This document shows, in pieces, positions 50,128-59,292 of a DNA stretch of 64,000 bases. Location: assembly GCF_030816615.1 (NCBI RefSeq), contig NZ_JAUSYD010000001.1, positions 3,596,001-3,660,000 of the forward strand, in the 5' to 3' direction. This DNA comes from Streptomyces sp. B1I3. GTDB lineage: Bacteria > Actinomycetota > Actinomycetes > Streptomycetales > Streptomycetaceae. Numbering within the stretch: position 1 is the first letter of the stretch; each line of letters opens with the position of its first letter. The position numbers and the translations under genes were made by a program. The notes beneath the pieces are model-generated. The model did no database searches, was not told where the DNA came from, and saw nothing but the letters and a program-made list of their open reading frames with translations.

Positions 50128-50610
50128 TCAGGAGGCGAGGACCTCGTCGAGCAGCGCCTCAGCCTTGTCCTCGTTCGTGTTCTCCGCGAGGGCGAGTTCA
50201 CTCACCAGAATCTGACGGGCCTTGGCGAGCATGCGCTTCTCGCCCGCGGACAGTCCACGCTCGCGCTCACGACGCCACAGGTCGCGGACCACTTCGGCGA
50301 CCTTGATGACATCGCCGGAGGCGAGCTTCTCGAGATTTGCCTTGTAGCGCCGGGACCAGTTCGTCGGCTCTTCGGCGTACGGTGCGCGCAGCACCTCGAA
50401 GACCCGGTCCAGGCCCTCCTGTCCGACTACGTCACGCACACCGACGAACTCCGCATTGTCCGCCGGCACACGAACCGTCAAGTCGCCCTGGGCGACCTTG
50501 AGCACCAAGTAGGTCTTGTCCACGCCTTTGATCTGGCGAGTTTCGATAGCCTCGATCAGCGCGGCCCCGTGATGGGGATAGACCACGGTGTCGCCAACCT
50601 TGAACGTCAT
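50128..50610 (-). CDS. carD: CarD-family RNA polymerase-binding transcription factor
   Basis: A 160-residue global regulator. The N-terminal RNA-polymerase interaction domain ([21 protein letters not shown], then [26 protein letters not shown]) is followed by the helical DNA-binding domain with [31 protein letters not shown]. CarD stabilises open promoter complexes at rRNA and other promoters. GGAAGGGG precedes the ATG. TTACTC about 30 bases further upstream could be its -10. Confidence 0.95.
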   Translation of the reverse strand: MTFKVGDTVVYPHHGAALIEAIETRQIKGVDKTYLVLKVAQGDLTVRVPADNAEFVGVRDVVGQEGLDRVFEVLRAPYAEEPTNWSRRYKANLEKLASGDVIKVAEVVRDLWRRERERGLSAGEKRMLAKARQILVSELALAENTNEDKAEALLDEVLAS

Positions 50611-51242
50611 GTGACAGGTACCCCTTCCGTGGCTATCCAGAGTAACACGAGAACAGCATCTCCTGAATGGCGTTTTCGCAGGTCAGGGCATATCTCAGGG
50701 CTTGACAACACCGACCGGAACGTGCTGCGGACGCCTTCCGGAAGGCGATATTCGCAGGTCGGAGCGGGCGTGCGGCCGACGCGAAACGCGCGCGTCACAC
50801 ATGCGGGAAGTCACTCAGAAGGAGCCAAACGTCCCGTTTTGCCGGATTCCGCATGGTGAACTTTTCCTACTCCGTTCGAGCATCGATCACCCGTACGGAC
50901 CTTAGGGTCGATGGTCATTGAAATTGATCAACGACCGGTCACGGGGTGGATTATGCGCAGGGAATGCGCCACCGCCGGAAATCGATCACGCACCGATCAC
51001 GCGGCGAACACGTGCGTTACGCACGGCGAACACCGTGCGTTATGGAACGCGGCCGCAATCACCGCCACCGGACCGGCTGTCAGGTCCGGGGGCCGTAGGG
51101 GCGGGTCGGGTGCGGAGCCGGGACGGTGGCTCGGTAACCTGAGGCCGCTGACACACCCTTAGGGCGGCTTCACGCCGCTCGGCCTTCCCGTCCGCAAGAG
51201 TCCGAAGTCCGCAGTCCGAACGTTCAAGGAGTTGCCGCCGCC
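50611..51242. other. Divergent carD / lipoprotein control region
   Basis: 632 bases with no gene I can support. It is A/T-richer than average. It contains TTGACA at 50702-50707, a 7-1-7 palindrome at 51011-51025 with a further copy of its left arm at 51034-51042, and tandem CGATCACGC copies near 50983-51000. TAACCT near 51135 may be a -10 for the lipoprotein gene. Confidence 0.5.
51011..51025. promoter_or_regulatory. Palindrome CGTGCGT-T-ACGCACG with direct copy
   Basis: A perfect 7-1-7 palindrome, and CGTGCGTTA occurs again 23 bases further on (51034-51042), i.e. about two helical turns. This spacing suggests cooperative protein binding. The regulator is unknown. Confidence 0.45.
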
Positions 51243-51905
51243 GTGAGCCGCAGCCTTCGACACGGCGCCCTCGCCGCCACTGCCCTCGTGTTCTCGATCG
51301 CCTCGCTGTCCGCGTGCAGTGCGGGCAACGACGCGCAGACGCTTCAGGTCCGGCCGGACAACGCAGCCACCGCTGTCGACAACATCAAGATCCAGAACGC
51401 GAACATCATCACGCAGCCCGGGCACGAGACCGAGGGCCCGGCCGTCGTCAACGCCACGCTCTTCAACGAGGGCCCGAAGGCCGAGGTCCTGGAGGCCGTC
51501 AAGCTTCCGGGCACGAACGCCACGGTGGAACTGCACGCCGCCGAGGGCAAGGGACCGATCAAGGTCCCGGCCGGCGGCAGGGTCATCCTCGGGGGCAAGG
51601 GCAACGCCTCCGCGGTCATCGGGAACGGCCGCCAGGCCGGAAGCGACGGCAACGTGCAGAGCGTCGTCTTCACCTTCAGCGAGACGGGCGACGTCGGGCT
51701 CGGCGCCCTGATCGTCCCTGCGAGCGGCTTCTTCGAGGGCTTCGGCCCGAGCACGCTGCCGTCGCCGAAGCCCACGCCCTCGAAGGGAGCCTCCGAGACG
51801 CCGGGCGCGAACCCGAGCGAGTCGGCGGGCCGGCAGTCCGACACGCCGTCGGACGTGGAGAGCGGCTCGGACACGCAGACGGACGAGGACTCCGCGGCAC
51901 ACTGA
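51243..51905 (+). CDS. Secreted lipoprotein (PCuAC/DUF461-like)
   Basis: A 220-residue exported lipoprotein starting at GTG. The signal peptide ends in the lipobox SIASLSAC (Cys25). The mature part (DNIKIQNANIITQPG, VVNATLFNEGPKAEVLEAV, KVPAGGRVILGGKGN) resembles the copper-chaperone-like DUF461/PCuAC fold, but clear His/Met metal ligands are not obvious. The C-terminal 55 residues are a Ser/Pro/Thr/Asp-rich tail. It lies convergent to phoP. Confidence 0.82.
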   Translation: MSRSLRHGALAATALVFSIASLSACSAGNDAQTLQVRPDNAATAVDNIKIQNANIITQPGHETEGPAVVNATLFNEGPKAEVLEAVKLPGTNATVELHAAEGKGPIKVPAGGRVILGGKGNASAVIGNGRQAGSDGNVQSVVFTFSETGDVGLGALIVPASGFFEGFGPSTLPSPKPTPSKGASETPGANPSESAGRQSDTPSDVESGSDTQTDEDSAAH

Positions 51906-51912
51906 CCCGGAC

Positions 51913-51956
51913 GTGCGCAGGGCGCCGCCCCCACCCGGGGACGGCGCCCTGCGCAC
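51913..51956. terminator. Bidirectional terminator between lipoprotein and phoP
   Basis: A perfect 15-base-pair stem (GTGCGCAGGGCGCCG and complement) with a 14-base loop lies 8 bases after the lipoprotein stop and 18 bases beyond the phoP stop. Confidence 0.88.
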
Positions 51957-51973
51957 GGCAGTACGACACCGGT

Positions 51974-52654
51974 TTACGGCTCGAACTTGTAGCCCAGCCC
52001 CCGCACCGTCACCAGGTAGCGGGGCGCCCCCGGGTCCGGCTCGATCTTGGCGCGCAGACGCTTGACGTGGACGTCCAGCGTCTTCGTGTCGCCCACGTAG
52101 TCCGCGCCCCAGACCCGGTCGATCAGCTGCATGCGCGTCAGGACGCGGCCGGCGTTGCGCAGCAGCATCTCCAGGAGGTCGAACTCCTTCAGCGGCAGAT
52201 CGACCTTGCCCCCGGACACCGTCACCACGTGGCGGTCGACGTCCATCCGGACCGGACCGGCCTCCAGCGCGGCCGGGGTGACCTCCTCCGGCTCGCCGCG
52301 CCGGCGCAGGACCGCGCGGATGCGGGCCACCAGCTCGCGCGAGGAGAAGGGCTTGGTCACGTAGTCGTCGGCTCCTATCTCCAGGCCGACGACCTTGTCG
52401 ATCTCGCTGTCCTTGGCGGTCACCATGATCACCGGCACATTGGACCGCACCCGCAGCTGCCTGCAGACCTCCGTGCCGGGCAGGCCGGGAAGCATCAGGT
52501 CCAGCAGGACGAGGTCGGCGCCGTTGCGCTCGAATTCGTCGAGGCCGTCCGGGCCGGTGGCCGCGATGGCCACCTCGAAGCCCTCCTTGCGGAGCATGTA
52601 GGACAGGGCGTCGCTGAAGGATTCCTCATCCTCGACGACAAGCACTCGGGTCAC
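51974..52654 (-). CDS. phoP: Response regulator PhoP (OmpR family)
   Basis: A 226-residue regulator controlling phosphate starvation genes and antibiotic timing. The receiver has LVVEDEESF, phospho-acceptor Asp in DLVLLDLMLPG and Lys in YVTKPFSSRE; the winged helix ends KRLRAKIEPDPGAPRYLVTVRGLGYKFEP. Its ATG overlaps the stop of phoR, which is transcribed first. All catalytic residues are present, unlike the atypical regulator at 27633-28433. Confidence 0.95.
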   Translation of the reverse strand: MTRVLVVEDEESFSDALSYMLRKEGFEVAIAATGPDGLDEFERNGADLVLLDLMLPGLPGTEVCRQLRVRSNVPVIMVTAKDSEIDKVVGLEIGADDYVTKPFSSRELVARIRAVLRRRGEPEEVTPAALEAGPVRMDVDRHVVTVSGGKVDLPLKEFDLLEMLLRNAGRVLTRMQLIDRVWGADYVGDTKTLDVHVKRLRAKIEPDPGAPRYLVTVRGLGYKFEP

Positions 52655-53922
52655 GGAAGAGCCTCCGGGGCAGGGAATGGTTCAAGAGTGTCGGTGCCGT
52701 ACGGTCCGTCGTCGTCAGCGGAGTGGCCGTTGACGACGAGCGGTCCGCCGGTGGTGCGCCCGCGTACCACGCCGGACTCGGGCAGTCGAAGAGTGAAGGT
52801 GGAGCCCTGTCCTTCCGAGCTCCAGACGGTGACCTCCCCGCCGTGCGAGGCGGCCACGTGTTTGACGATGGCGAGGCCGAGGCCGGTGCCACCGGTGGCC
52901 CGTGAGCGGGCAGGGTCGACGCGGTAGAACCGCTCGAACACCCGCTCGCGGTCCTTCTCGGAGATGCCGATGCCCTGGTCGGTGACGGCTATCTCGATCA
53001 GATCCCCGCCCGCTGCGGCGATCCGCCGGGCTGCGATGCCGACGCGGGTGCGCGCGGGGCTGTAGTTGACGGCATTCTCCACGAGATTGCCGAGAGCGGC
53101 GGCGAGCTGGCCGCGGTTTCCCCAGACGAACAGGTCCGCGGTGCCGCCCGAGGCCATGGTGATCTGTTTGGACCCCGCCTGCTGCCGGCACCGGTCGATG
53201 GCCTCGGCGACCAGCTCCTCCACCCGCACGGGCTCCGCGTCCTCCAGCGGGTCGTCGTTCTGCACCCGGGAGAGGTCGATGAGCTCCTGCACGAGGTTGG
53301 TCAGCCGGGTCGCCTCGATCTGCATGCGCCCGGCGAACCGCTCCACGGCCTCCGGGTCGTCGGACGCGTCCATCACGGCCTCGGAGAGGAGCGACAGGGC
53401 GCCGGTGGGGGTCTTGAGCTCATGGCTGACGTTGGCGACGAAGTCGCGCCGCACTGCTTCGATGCGCCGGGCCTCCGTGAGGTCCTCGACCAGCAGCAGC
53501 ACGAGCCGCGAACCCAGCGGCGCGACCCGGGCCGAGACGGCGAGCGCCTCCCCCCGTCCCGTACCCCGCCGGGGGAGGTCCAGCTCGACCTGGCGTATCT
53601 CGCCGTCGCGCCGGGCGTCCCTGGCCATGTTGAGCATCGGCTCGACCGACAGCCGGCCTCCCCTGACCAGGCCTAGCGCATACGCGGCGGAGCTGGCCTT
53701 GACGACGCTGTCGCTCTCGTCGAGCACCACGGCGGACGAGCTGAGCACCGACAGAACCGTGTCCACCCCCGGGGGGAGCGGGGCGTTGCTGTCGGGCCGC
53801 AGGGACGTCCGCGTGGGGCGCCTCTGCTCACGCTCGCTCCAGCGGAACGCCAGCATGGCGATCACGCCGGTGAGCACACCGGCTATCGCAGCAGCTGCGG
53901 CGACCGCCGCGTTCACGTCCAT
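52651..53922 (-). CDS. phoR: Phosphate sensor histidine kinase PhoR
   Basis: A 423-residue kinase. One N-terminal membrane helix (AAVAAAAAIAGVLTGVIAMLAF, about 5-26) is followed by a PAS-like segment, then HisKA with phospho-His in FVANVSHELKTPTGALSLLSEA and HATPase blocks NLVENAVNYSP, VTDQGIGI and GTGLGLAIVKHV. The single short anchor with almost no extracytoplasmic part fits control through PhoU and the Pst system. It is divergent from phoU with a PHO box between. Confidence 0.95.
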   Translation of the reverse strand: MDVNAAVAAAAAIAGVLTGVIAMLAFRWSEREQRRPTRTSLRPDSNAPLPPGVDTVLSVLSSSAVVLDESDSVVKASSAAYALGLVRGGRLSVEPMLNMARDARRDGEIRQVELDLPRRGTGRGEALAVSARVAPLGSRLVLLLVEDLTEARRIEAVRRDFVANVSHELKTPTGALSLLSEAVMDASDDPEAVERFAGRMQIEATRLTNLVQELIDLSRVQNDDPLEDAEPVRVEELVAEAIDRCRQQAGSKQITMASGGTADLFVWGNRGQLAAALGNLVENAVNYSPARTRVGIAARRIAAAGGDLIEIAVTDQGIGISEKDRERVFERFYRVDPARSRATGGTGLGLAIVKHVAASHGGEVTVWSSEGQGSTFTLRLPESGVVRGRTTGGPLVVNGHSADDDGPYGTDTLEPFPAPEALP

Positions 53923-53995
53923 GCTTAAAGGTTATGCGGGCTCGCCGACACTCTCCCAGCCATCCGGGTGCCATCTCGAACACTCGTCGCCCAGA

Positions 53996-54024
53996 GTTCA
54001 CCGAGGGGATGGAGGTGGTTCATT
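53996..54024. promoter_or_regulatory. PHO box in the phoR/phoU intergenic region
   Basis: GTTCACC (53996-54002) and GTTCATT (54018-54024) are 22 bases apart, i.e. in the 11-base direct-repeat register bound by PhoP, with a degenerate middle unit. Divergent phoRP and phoU are known PhoP targets in Streptomyces. Confidence 0.8.
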
Positions 54025-54121
54025 TAGGGGGCCGGATCCGGACGCGTTGGGCCCGCACCGTGGGAGCGTGGGGGTCGGCCCGAAGACCCCGGCCTCAGTA
54101 AGGATCTGGAGAGGGACTTCC

Positions 54122-54802
54122 ATGCGCGACGCTTATCACGAGGAACTCGATTCGATCGGCGAGGGCCTGGTCGAAATGGCCCGGCTCGTCGGCTCGGCGA
54201 TCGGCCGGGCGACGACGTCGATGCTCGACGCCGATCTCAAGCTCGCCGAGACTGTGATCGCCGCGGACCAGAAGGTCGACGACCTGCAGCACGACCTGGA
54301 GGCGCGGGCCATCGCGCTGCTCGCCCGCCAGCAGCCGGTCGCCACCGACCTGCGCATCGTCGTGACCTCCCTGCGCATGAGCGCCGACCTGGAGCGCTCG
54401 GGCGACCTCGCGCAGCACGTCGCCAAGCTGGCGCGGCTGCGCTTCCCGGAGTTCGCGGTGCCCCACGACCTGCACGCCACCATCCTGGAGATGGGCCAGC
54501 TCGCGCAGCGGCTCATGGCGAAGGCCGCCGAGGTCATCATCACCAAGGACGTCGACCTGGCCATGCAGCTGGAGCAGGACGACGACGAGATGGACCTGCT
54601 GCACCGCACGCTGTTCCAGCACCTGATGGACGACCGCTGGAAGCACGGCATCGAGACGGCCGTCGACGTGACGCTGCTCGGCCGCTACTACGAGCGCTTC
54701 GCCGACCACGCCGTGTCGGTGGCCAAGCGTGTCGTCTACCTGGTGACGGGCGAGCACGCGGACGAGCTCCAGGCTGCGGCGGCGCCGGTGGAGGGAGCGT
54801 AG
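54122..54802 (+). CDS. phoU: Phosphate signalling regulator PhoU
   Basis: A 226-residue all-helical protein with two PhoU three-helix repeats. The metal-binding blocks read LRMSADLERSGDLAQHVAKL (first repeat, about 82-101) and GRYYERFADHAVSVAKRVVYL (second, about 187-207). PhoU links phosphate transport to PhoR and dampens the response. ATG 54122 has GGAGAGGG upstream. The PHO box about 100 bases ahead predicts PhoP activation; the small Cys-rich gene follows in the same direction. Confidence 0.95.
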   Translation: MRDAYHEELDSIGEGLVEMARLVGSAIGRATTSMLDADLKLAETVIAADQKVDDLQHDLEARAIALLARQQPVATDLRIVVTSLRMSADLERSGDLAQHVAKLARLRFPEFAVPHDLHATILEMGQLAQRLMAKAAEVIITKDVDLAMQLEQDDDEMDLLHRTLFQHLMDDRWKHGIETAVDVTLLGRYYERFADHAVSVAKRVVYLVTGEHADELQAAAAPVEGA

Positions 54803-54968
54803 GGGCGTAGGCAGGGCGGGGGTCGCACGTCTGTCCCGGCGCGCGTGCGCCGTTGATGCGCCGCCCCGGTTGGGCATGCAATGGGGGCGGGGGCGGCACG
54901 CGATGCCGTACGCCCCCGTCGTACGCATACGCCGTACGCCGTCGAGTCGTCATCCCTGAGGAGGGACC

Positions 54969-55118
54969 ATGGCCGATTCCCCCATGACCGAACACCAGCA
55001 GGAGCCCCCGACCGAAGTGGTGCGTCTGACCGTGCTCGGCGCCTGTGGTTGCGGCTCGGGCTGCGGGTGCGGCTGCCAGTCCGGCGCTCCGTGCCAGTGC
55101 GGTGGCTGCTCCGGCTGA
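54969..55118 (+). CDS. mtpA: Small cysteine-rich metallothionein-like protein MtpA
   Basis: A 49-residue protein with GAGGAGGG just before the ATG. The C-terminal half holds eight Cys in Cys-x-Cys and Cys-x-x-Cys spacings (Cys26, 28, 32, 34, 36, 42, 44, 47) among Gly and Ser; the N-terminal half is acidic and hydrophilic. It resembles the metallothionein-like gene that follows phoU in S. coelicolor and is PhoP-controlled. It is likely a metal-binding peptide. It is followed at once by a very strong terminator. Confidence 0.85.
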   Translation: MADSPMTEHQQEPPTEVVRLTVLGACGCGSGCGCGCQSGAPCQCGGCSG

Positions 55119-55133
55119 CCCGAGCCGGCCGAC

Positions 55134-55187
55134 GGCGCGGTGGTGCCCCGCGGCGGACGTGTGTCCGCCGCGGGGCACCACCGCGCC
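55134..55187. terminator. Very strong bidirectional terminator
   Basis: A perfect 25-base-pair stem with a GTGT loop, starting at GGCGCGGTGG. It separates mtpA from the convergent MFS gene, whose stop is only 5 bases away. Confidence 0.95.
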
Positions 55188-55191
55188 CGTG

Positions 55192-56619
55192 TCACGCGCC
55201 CGATGCCGTCCGTGAGACCGCGGGTCCGGCGTCGGTGGCCCCGACGGCCTTCGGCTCGTCGACGGGCGCGGCTGCGGTGACGGCTGCTGCCACGGCTCCG
55301 GCTCCGGAGACGACGGGTTCGACCACCGGGCCCCCGCCCTCGGTCCGGGGCTGCAGCTCCGTCCGCAGTTCCGGCTCCGTCTCCGTTTTCGGACCCGTCT
55401 CCGTATCCACATCCGTCTCCAGGCTGCGCATCAGCAGCCAGTAGCCGAGTGCCGCGAACGTGCCGATCACCGCGCAGGCCCCCCAGAGCCAGCCGGCGCC
55501 GTAGTGGTCGATGACGAAGCCGGACATCAGCGGGGCGACGAGCGCCGCCACCGACCAGGACATGGTGTACATGCCCTGGTAGCGGCCCCGGCCGTGCGCC
55601 GGGGACAGCTGGACGACGATGCCCGTCTGCGTCGGGGCGTTCACGATCTCCGCGAGGGTCCAGACGCACACGGTCAGCGCGTACACCCCGACCGAGCCCG
55701 CGAACGCGGTGAGCCCGAAACCGTACCCCGCGAGCAGGGACGAGAGGATCAGCAGCCGCCGGGGATCTCGGTGCTGGATGAACCGCGTCACCGGGATCTG
55801 CAGGGCGACGATCAACACACCGTTGACGGCGATGGCCGTGCCGAAGTCGGAGCTGGAGAGCCCGTCCGTGCCCATGGCCACCGGCAGCCCCACGTACCCC
55901 TGCTGGAAGATCAGCGCGACGAGGAACGACAGTCCGACCACGCCCATGAAGCGTCCGTCGCGCAGGACGGTGCCCATCCGCACGTCGTCCGGCTCGCGGG
56001 CCCCGGCGACGCGGGGCCTCTCCTCGGGCCGGGACTCGGGGACCTTCAGGAAGACGACGACCGCGCAGACCAGCGTCATGGCCGCCTCGCCCATGAAGCC
56101 GGCCAGGTAGCTGTACTCGGCGATGAAACCGGCCCCGGCGGACGAGACGGCGAAACCCAGGTTGATCGCCCAGTAGTTGAGCGAGAAGGCCCGCACCCGG
56201 TCCTCGGGCCGCACGATGTCGGCCATCATCGCCTGCACCGCCGGGCGCGAGGCGTTGCTGGCCATGCCCACGACGAACGCCACGCCTGCGATCGCGACCG
56301 GATGGACCATGAAGCCGAGCACGGCGACGGAGACGGCGGTCGAGAGCTGCGCGATCAGCATCGTGGGCCGGCGTCCGAGGCGGTCCGTCATCACCCCTGC
56401 CCCCAGCGAGGACACGACCCCGCCGAGGCCGTGGAGGGCGGCGACCAGACCCGCGTACGAGGCCGAGTACCCCCGGTCCAGGGTCAGGTAGAGCGCCATG
56501 AACGTGGCGACGAACGCCCCGAGGCGGTTGACCAGCGTGCTGGTCCACAGCCACCAGAACTCCCTGGGGAGCCCGGCGAGCGTCTCGTGTGCCGCCTTCC
56601 TGAGACCGGCGACAGACAT
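55192..56619 (-). CDS. MFS transporter with long C-terminal tail
   Basis: A 475-residue major facilitator with 12 helices over about residues 20-410. MFS motif A is [14 protein letters not shown] near 74-87. The N-terminal [20 protein letters not shown] is common in a Streptomyces subfamily of putative drug exporters. The last 65 residues are a disordered tail with TET/TEP repeats, encoded by an imperfect DNA repeat near 55360-55420. Substrate unknown. Confidence 0.87.
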   Translation of the reverse strand: MSVAGLRKAAHETLAGLPREFWWLWTSTLVNRLGAFVATFMALYLTLDRGYSASYAGLVAALHGLGGVVSSLGAGVMTDRLGRRPTMLIAQLSTAVSVAVLGFMVHPVAIAGVAFVVGMASNASRPAVQAMMADIVRPEDRVRAFSLNYWAINLGFAVSSAGAGFIAEYSYLAGFMGEAAMTLVCAVVVFLKVPESRPEERPRVAGAREPDDVRMGTVLRDGRFMGVVGLSFLVALIFQQGYVGLPVAMGTDGLSSSDFGTAIAVNGVLIVALQIPVTRFIQHRDPRRLLILSSLLAGYGFGLTAFAGSVGVYALTVCVWTLAEIVNAPTQTGIVVQLSPAHGRGRYQGMYTMSWSVAALVAPLMSGFVIDHYGAGWLWGACAVIGTFAALGYWLLMRSLETDVDTETGPKTETEPELRTELQPRTEGGGPVVEPVVSGAGAVAAAVTAAAPVDEPKAVGATDAGPAVSRTASGA

Positions 56620-56828
56620 ACGGCTTCCCCCCGGGGGACACGCGGAACGGACGTGGGCCCTGTAAGCGGCCCGATAGCAGTCCGAACATTACGAAGCCCG
56701 AATCCCGGGGCGCCACCCAATTGACGCCGCGCGTCAAACGTCGGCCGGTCAGGGCGCCGGGGCACGCCCCGTGTCCGCCCTGTGGCCGGGCGCGCGGAGC
56801 CCTCGCGGGTTCGATTACGCTCGGACTC

Positions 56829-57590
56829 ATGGCCGACGCACCGTACAAGCTGATCCTCCTCCGCCACGGCGAGAGCGAATGGAACGCGAAGAACCTGTTC
56901 ACCGGATGGGTGGACGTAGACCTCACCGACAAGGGCGAGAAGGAGGCGGTCCGCGGCGGTGAGCTGCTCAAGGACGCCGGCCTGCTCCCCGACGTCGTGC
57001 ACACCTCGCTCCAGAAGCGCGCGGTCCGCACCGCCCAGCTCGGGCTGGAGGCCGCGGACCGCCACTGGATCCCCGTCCGCCGCTCCTGGCGGCTGAACGA
57101 GCGCCACTACGGCGCTCTCCAGGGCAAGGACAAGGCCCAGACCCTCGCCGAGTTCGGCGAGGAGCAGTTCATGCTGTGGCGTCGTTCGTACGACACCCCG
57201 CCGCCCGTCCTCGAGGACGGCACGGAGTTCTCGCAGAGCGACGACGCGCGCTACGCGACGATCCCGTCGGAGCTGCGCCCGCGCACCGAGTGCCTCAAGG
57301 ACGTCGTCATCCGCATGATGCCGTACTGGTACGACGCCATCGTCCCGGACCTGCTGACCGGCCGCACGGTCCTGGTCGCCGCCCACGGCAACAGCCTGCG
57401 CGCCCTGGTCAAGCACCTCGACGGCATCTCCGACGCCGACATCGCGGGCCTCAACATCCCGACCGGCATCCCGCTCTCGTACGAACTGGACGCGGACTTC
57501 CGCCCCCTGAACCCGGGCGGCACGTACCTCGACCCCGAAGCGGCGAAGGCCGCCATCGAGGCCGTGAAGAACCAGGGCAAGAAGAAGTAA
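56829..57590 (+). CDS. gpmA: 2,3-bisphosphoglycerate-dependent phosphoglycerate mutase
   Basis: A 253-residue glycolytic enzyme. The phospho-His is in [10 protein letters not shown] (about 9-18), the second catalytic His in [15 protein letters not shown] near 184, and conserved ERHYGALQG near 96. ATG 56829 has no ribosome site; TACGCT ends 7 bases upstream, suggesting a leaderless mRNA. The Lys-rich tail NQGKKK is usual. Confidence 0.95.
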   Translation: MADAPYKLILLRHGESEWNAKNLFTGWVDVDLTDKGEKEAVRGGELLKDAGLLPDVVHTSLQKRAVRTAQLGLEAADRHWIPVRRSWRLNERHYGALQGKDKAQTLAEFGEEQFMLWRRSYDTPPPVLEDGTEFSQSDDARYATIPSELRPRTECLKDVVIRMMPYWYDAIVPDLLTGRTVLVAAHGNSLRALVKHLDGISDADIAGLNIPTGIPLSYELDADFRPLNPGGTYLDPEAAKAAIEAVKNQGKKK

Positions 57591-57604
57591 GCAAAGCTGA
57601 CGAG

Positions 57605-57643
57605 GCCCCCCACCTGTGTGTTTGCCACGAGGTGGGGGGCTTT
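57605..57643 (+). terminator. Terminator after gpmA
   Basis: GCCCCCCACCT and AGGTGGGGGGC form an 11-base-pair stem with a 14-base loop followed by TTT. Confidence 0.88.
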
Positions 57644-57670
57644 CTGGTGTGCTGGGCCATCTGCGGGCCG

Positions 57671-57955
57671 TCAGGCCTGGCCGCGCCAGGAACGCACGCG
57701 GATGTCGAGCATGATCAAGAGGGCCGCCAGGCCGGCAATCTCGGCAGGCGCATCCGTCCGTAGCCCAAGGGTCCCGTCACCCGTGCCGATCAGGACGACC
57801 GGTAGATCACGAACATGGATGTTTAGGCGCCTGTGTGTACGTGAGGACAGGGGCGTCCTGCTGTGCTTCGGTTTCGCCGGCTCAGGGTCGTGACCGAAAG
57901 CGGCATGGAGGCGATTTCCGTGCCCAAAGGTTGTCTCGTTGCTGCGAGTTACCGA
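57671..57955 (-). pseudogene. Possible gene remnant on the minus strand
   Basis: An open frame of 94 codons between two in-frame TGA codons, with no ATG until its last 15 codons. The last 40 residues (ending in APAEIAGLAALLIMLDIRV and then RSWRGQA) have strongly GC-rich third positions and look like a real C-terminus, whereas the upstream part has A/T-ending codons such as CTA, GTT and GAT. It may be a decayed small gene from a mobile element. No function recognised. Confidence 0.35.
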
Positions 57956-58007
57956 TCAGCCCCTAGGGTGTCGGGCAGCCCACGGCGACTTGAGATGCGG
58001 AGAGACG

Positions 58008-58784
58008 ATGAGCCACGAGCGGGCCACTGATCGCGGCCTCACCACGCAGCCTGATTCAGGCCCCATTGACGGCAAAGTACGCACGCACCGGCTTCGGCTC
58101 CTGGCGATCGGAACCGCGGCCGGTGCCGCGCTTGCTGTTGGTGGCATCCTGGCCGTGACATCGGCTATGGGCGATGACCCTCGCCCTCAGGCGGACGGCA
58201 AGACGTCAACGAGCCCGGGAGGCGACAAGTCCTCGGTCCCTCAGGGGCAGGAGTTCACGCCAGCCACCGCCCGCGCTGTTGCATTGCTGCCAGCGGATTC
58301 GACCGCTGAAGGCATAGAGACTGGCTTCGAGCACTCTGCGCTCGGCGCGGCCTCTGCTGCGGTCTCCTACTGGGAAGACTTCGACCTGCGGGACGAAGCG
58401 ATCGCGCGCGAACAATGGACTGAGGTCACCTCCAAGGACTCCCCCGAGACCATCGACAGAGGTGTCAGCGGACTGGTTGGAGCTCCTACATGGGGCGATG
58501 TACCGAATGAGGGAAGCGCAGTCGTGAAGGCGATCCTCCAACGCAGCCTCAACGACAGCGGCGATGTCGTCGTCGTATGGATGGTCTGCGACCGCCTCGC
58601 CGCCGGTGGCGAGGGCGCATCGCTGGAGGATGAGACCACCCATCTGATCCTCAAGTGGGAGGACGAGGACTGGAAGGTGACGGAGGAAGCGCAGTACGCG
58701 ACCAGGGCCGGCGGACCGCGTGCCTACCACCCGGATAGCAAGTTGGCCTTTTCGGAGGGCTGGCGGCGGGTTGCGCGTGGCTAG
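58008..58784 (+). CDS. Membrane-anchored hypothetical protein of mobile-element type
   Basis: 258 residues from ATG 58008 (GGAGAG 3 bases upstream). One transmembrane helix (LRLLAIGTAAGAALAVGGILAV, about 29-50) follows a short cytoplasmic segment; the external domain has ETGFEHSALGAASAAVSYWEDFDL and LILKWEDEDWKVTEE. I recall similar proteins among the hypothetical cargo of actinomycete integrative elements. Codon use is less GC-biased (several ATT, GCA, CCT, GTT) than in the neighbours, consistent with transfer. No integrase or replication gene lies near it. Confidence 0.7.
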   Translation: MSHERATDRGLTTQPDSGPIDGKVRTHRLRLLAIGTAAGAALAVGGILAVTSAMGDDPRPQADGKTSTSPGGDKSSVPQGQEFTPATARAVALLPADSTAEGIETGFEHSALGAASAAVSYWEDFDLRDEAIAREQWTEVTSKDSPETIDRGVSGLVGAPTWGDVPNEGSAVVKAILQRSLNDSGDVVVVWMVCDRLAAGGEGASLEDETTHLILKWEDEDWKVTEEAQYATRAGGPRAYHPDSKLAFSEGWRRVARG

Positions 58785-59292
58785 ACCCTCGCCTGATGGG
58801 TTGGTGACGAGCAGGAGCTCACGTGCGGAACAGCCTCAGCCGGGAACGGAGCCGGCCGAGCCGTCCGTAGGGCACGAGAGGGAACGAGCCTGGACGGGTT
58901 GACGCCTGCGATCTTCACTCGCCGCTGAACGAGAGCGGCTGGTCATCTCAGACTTCGAAACGCACATTTCAAACGTGGATGCCTGGCGCTTTGCTGACCG
59001 CAGCTGAGTGACCGCCAGCCATGCGGTGGAGCAGCCCGAGCCACGGCAGGTCACCGCCGAGGAGGCGTCGCTACTCGGCACGGGAAACCAGGGGGGCAAC
59101 CCCCGCCTGCCAGCCTCTCGATCCGTAGCTCCAGGCGTGTCGCCTGGACGCCACGCCGCTACGGGTGAGCGGTCGGGACGTTGCCCGAAAAAACGTGCGT
59201 GAGTCGGGGACAACCCCGCCCCCGACTCACGAGTCACACAGGCGTCTGACTTTTCACGTGATCCGCCTTGGTCCGAAAGGGTCCCTTTCTCT
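58785..59292. other. Gap before the secreted PA14/FnIII gene
   Basis: 508 bases without a gene. The first half (to about 59040) shows nothing recognisable and is lower in GC. The second half is the structured leader described separately. Confidence 0.5.
59045..59230 (+). ncRNA. Structured leader RNA, possible riboswitch with terminator-like hairpin
   Basis: A chain of consistent helices: GGCAGG/CCTGCC (59045-50/59106-11) encloses GCCGAG/CTCGGC (59056-61/59074-79) and GGGGG-GCAA-CCCCC with a GNRA loop (59091-59104). Next CCGTAGC/GCTACGG (59123-29/59158-64) encloses CCAGGCG-TGT-CGCCTGG. TCGGG/CCCGA follows (59173-88). Finally GTGAGTCGGGG/CCCCGACTCAC (59199-59230) resembles an expression-platform hairpin 60 bases before the secreted-protein gene. 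GGTCACCGCCGAG, GGGAAACCA and GGGTGA recall actinobacterial c-di-AMP leaders, but their conserved GTCAGCTAACC block is missing. Confidence 0.55.

Noticed and set aside
59045..59230. Firm assignment as a c-di-AMP riboswitch
   Set aside because: The conserved GTCAGCTAACC block is absent, so only a structured-leader call is made.
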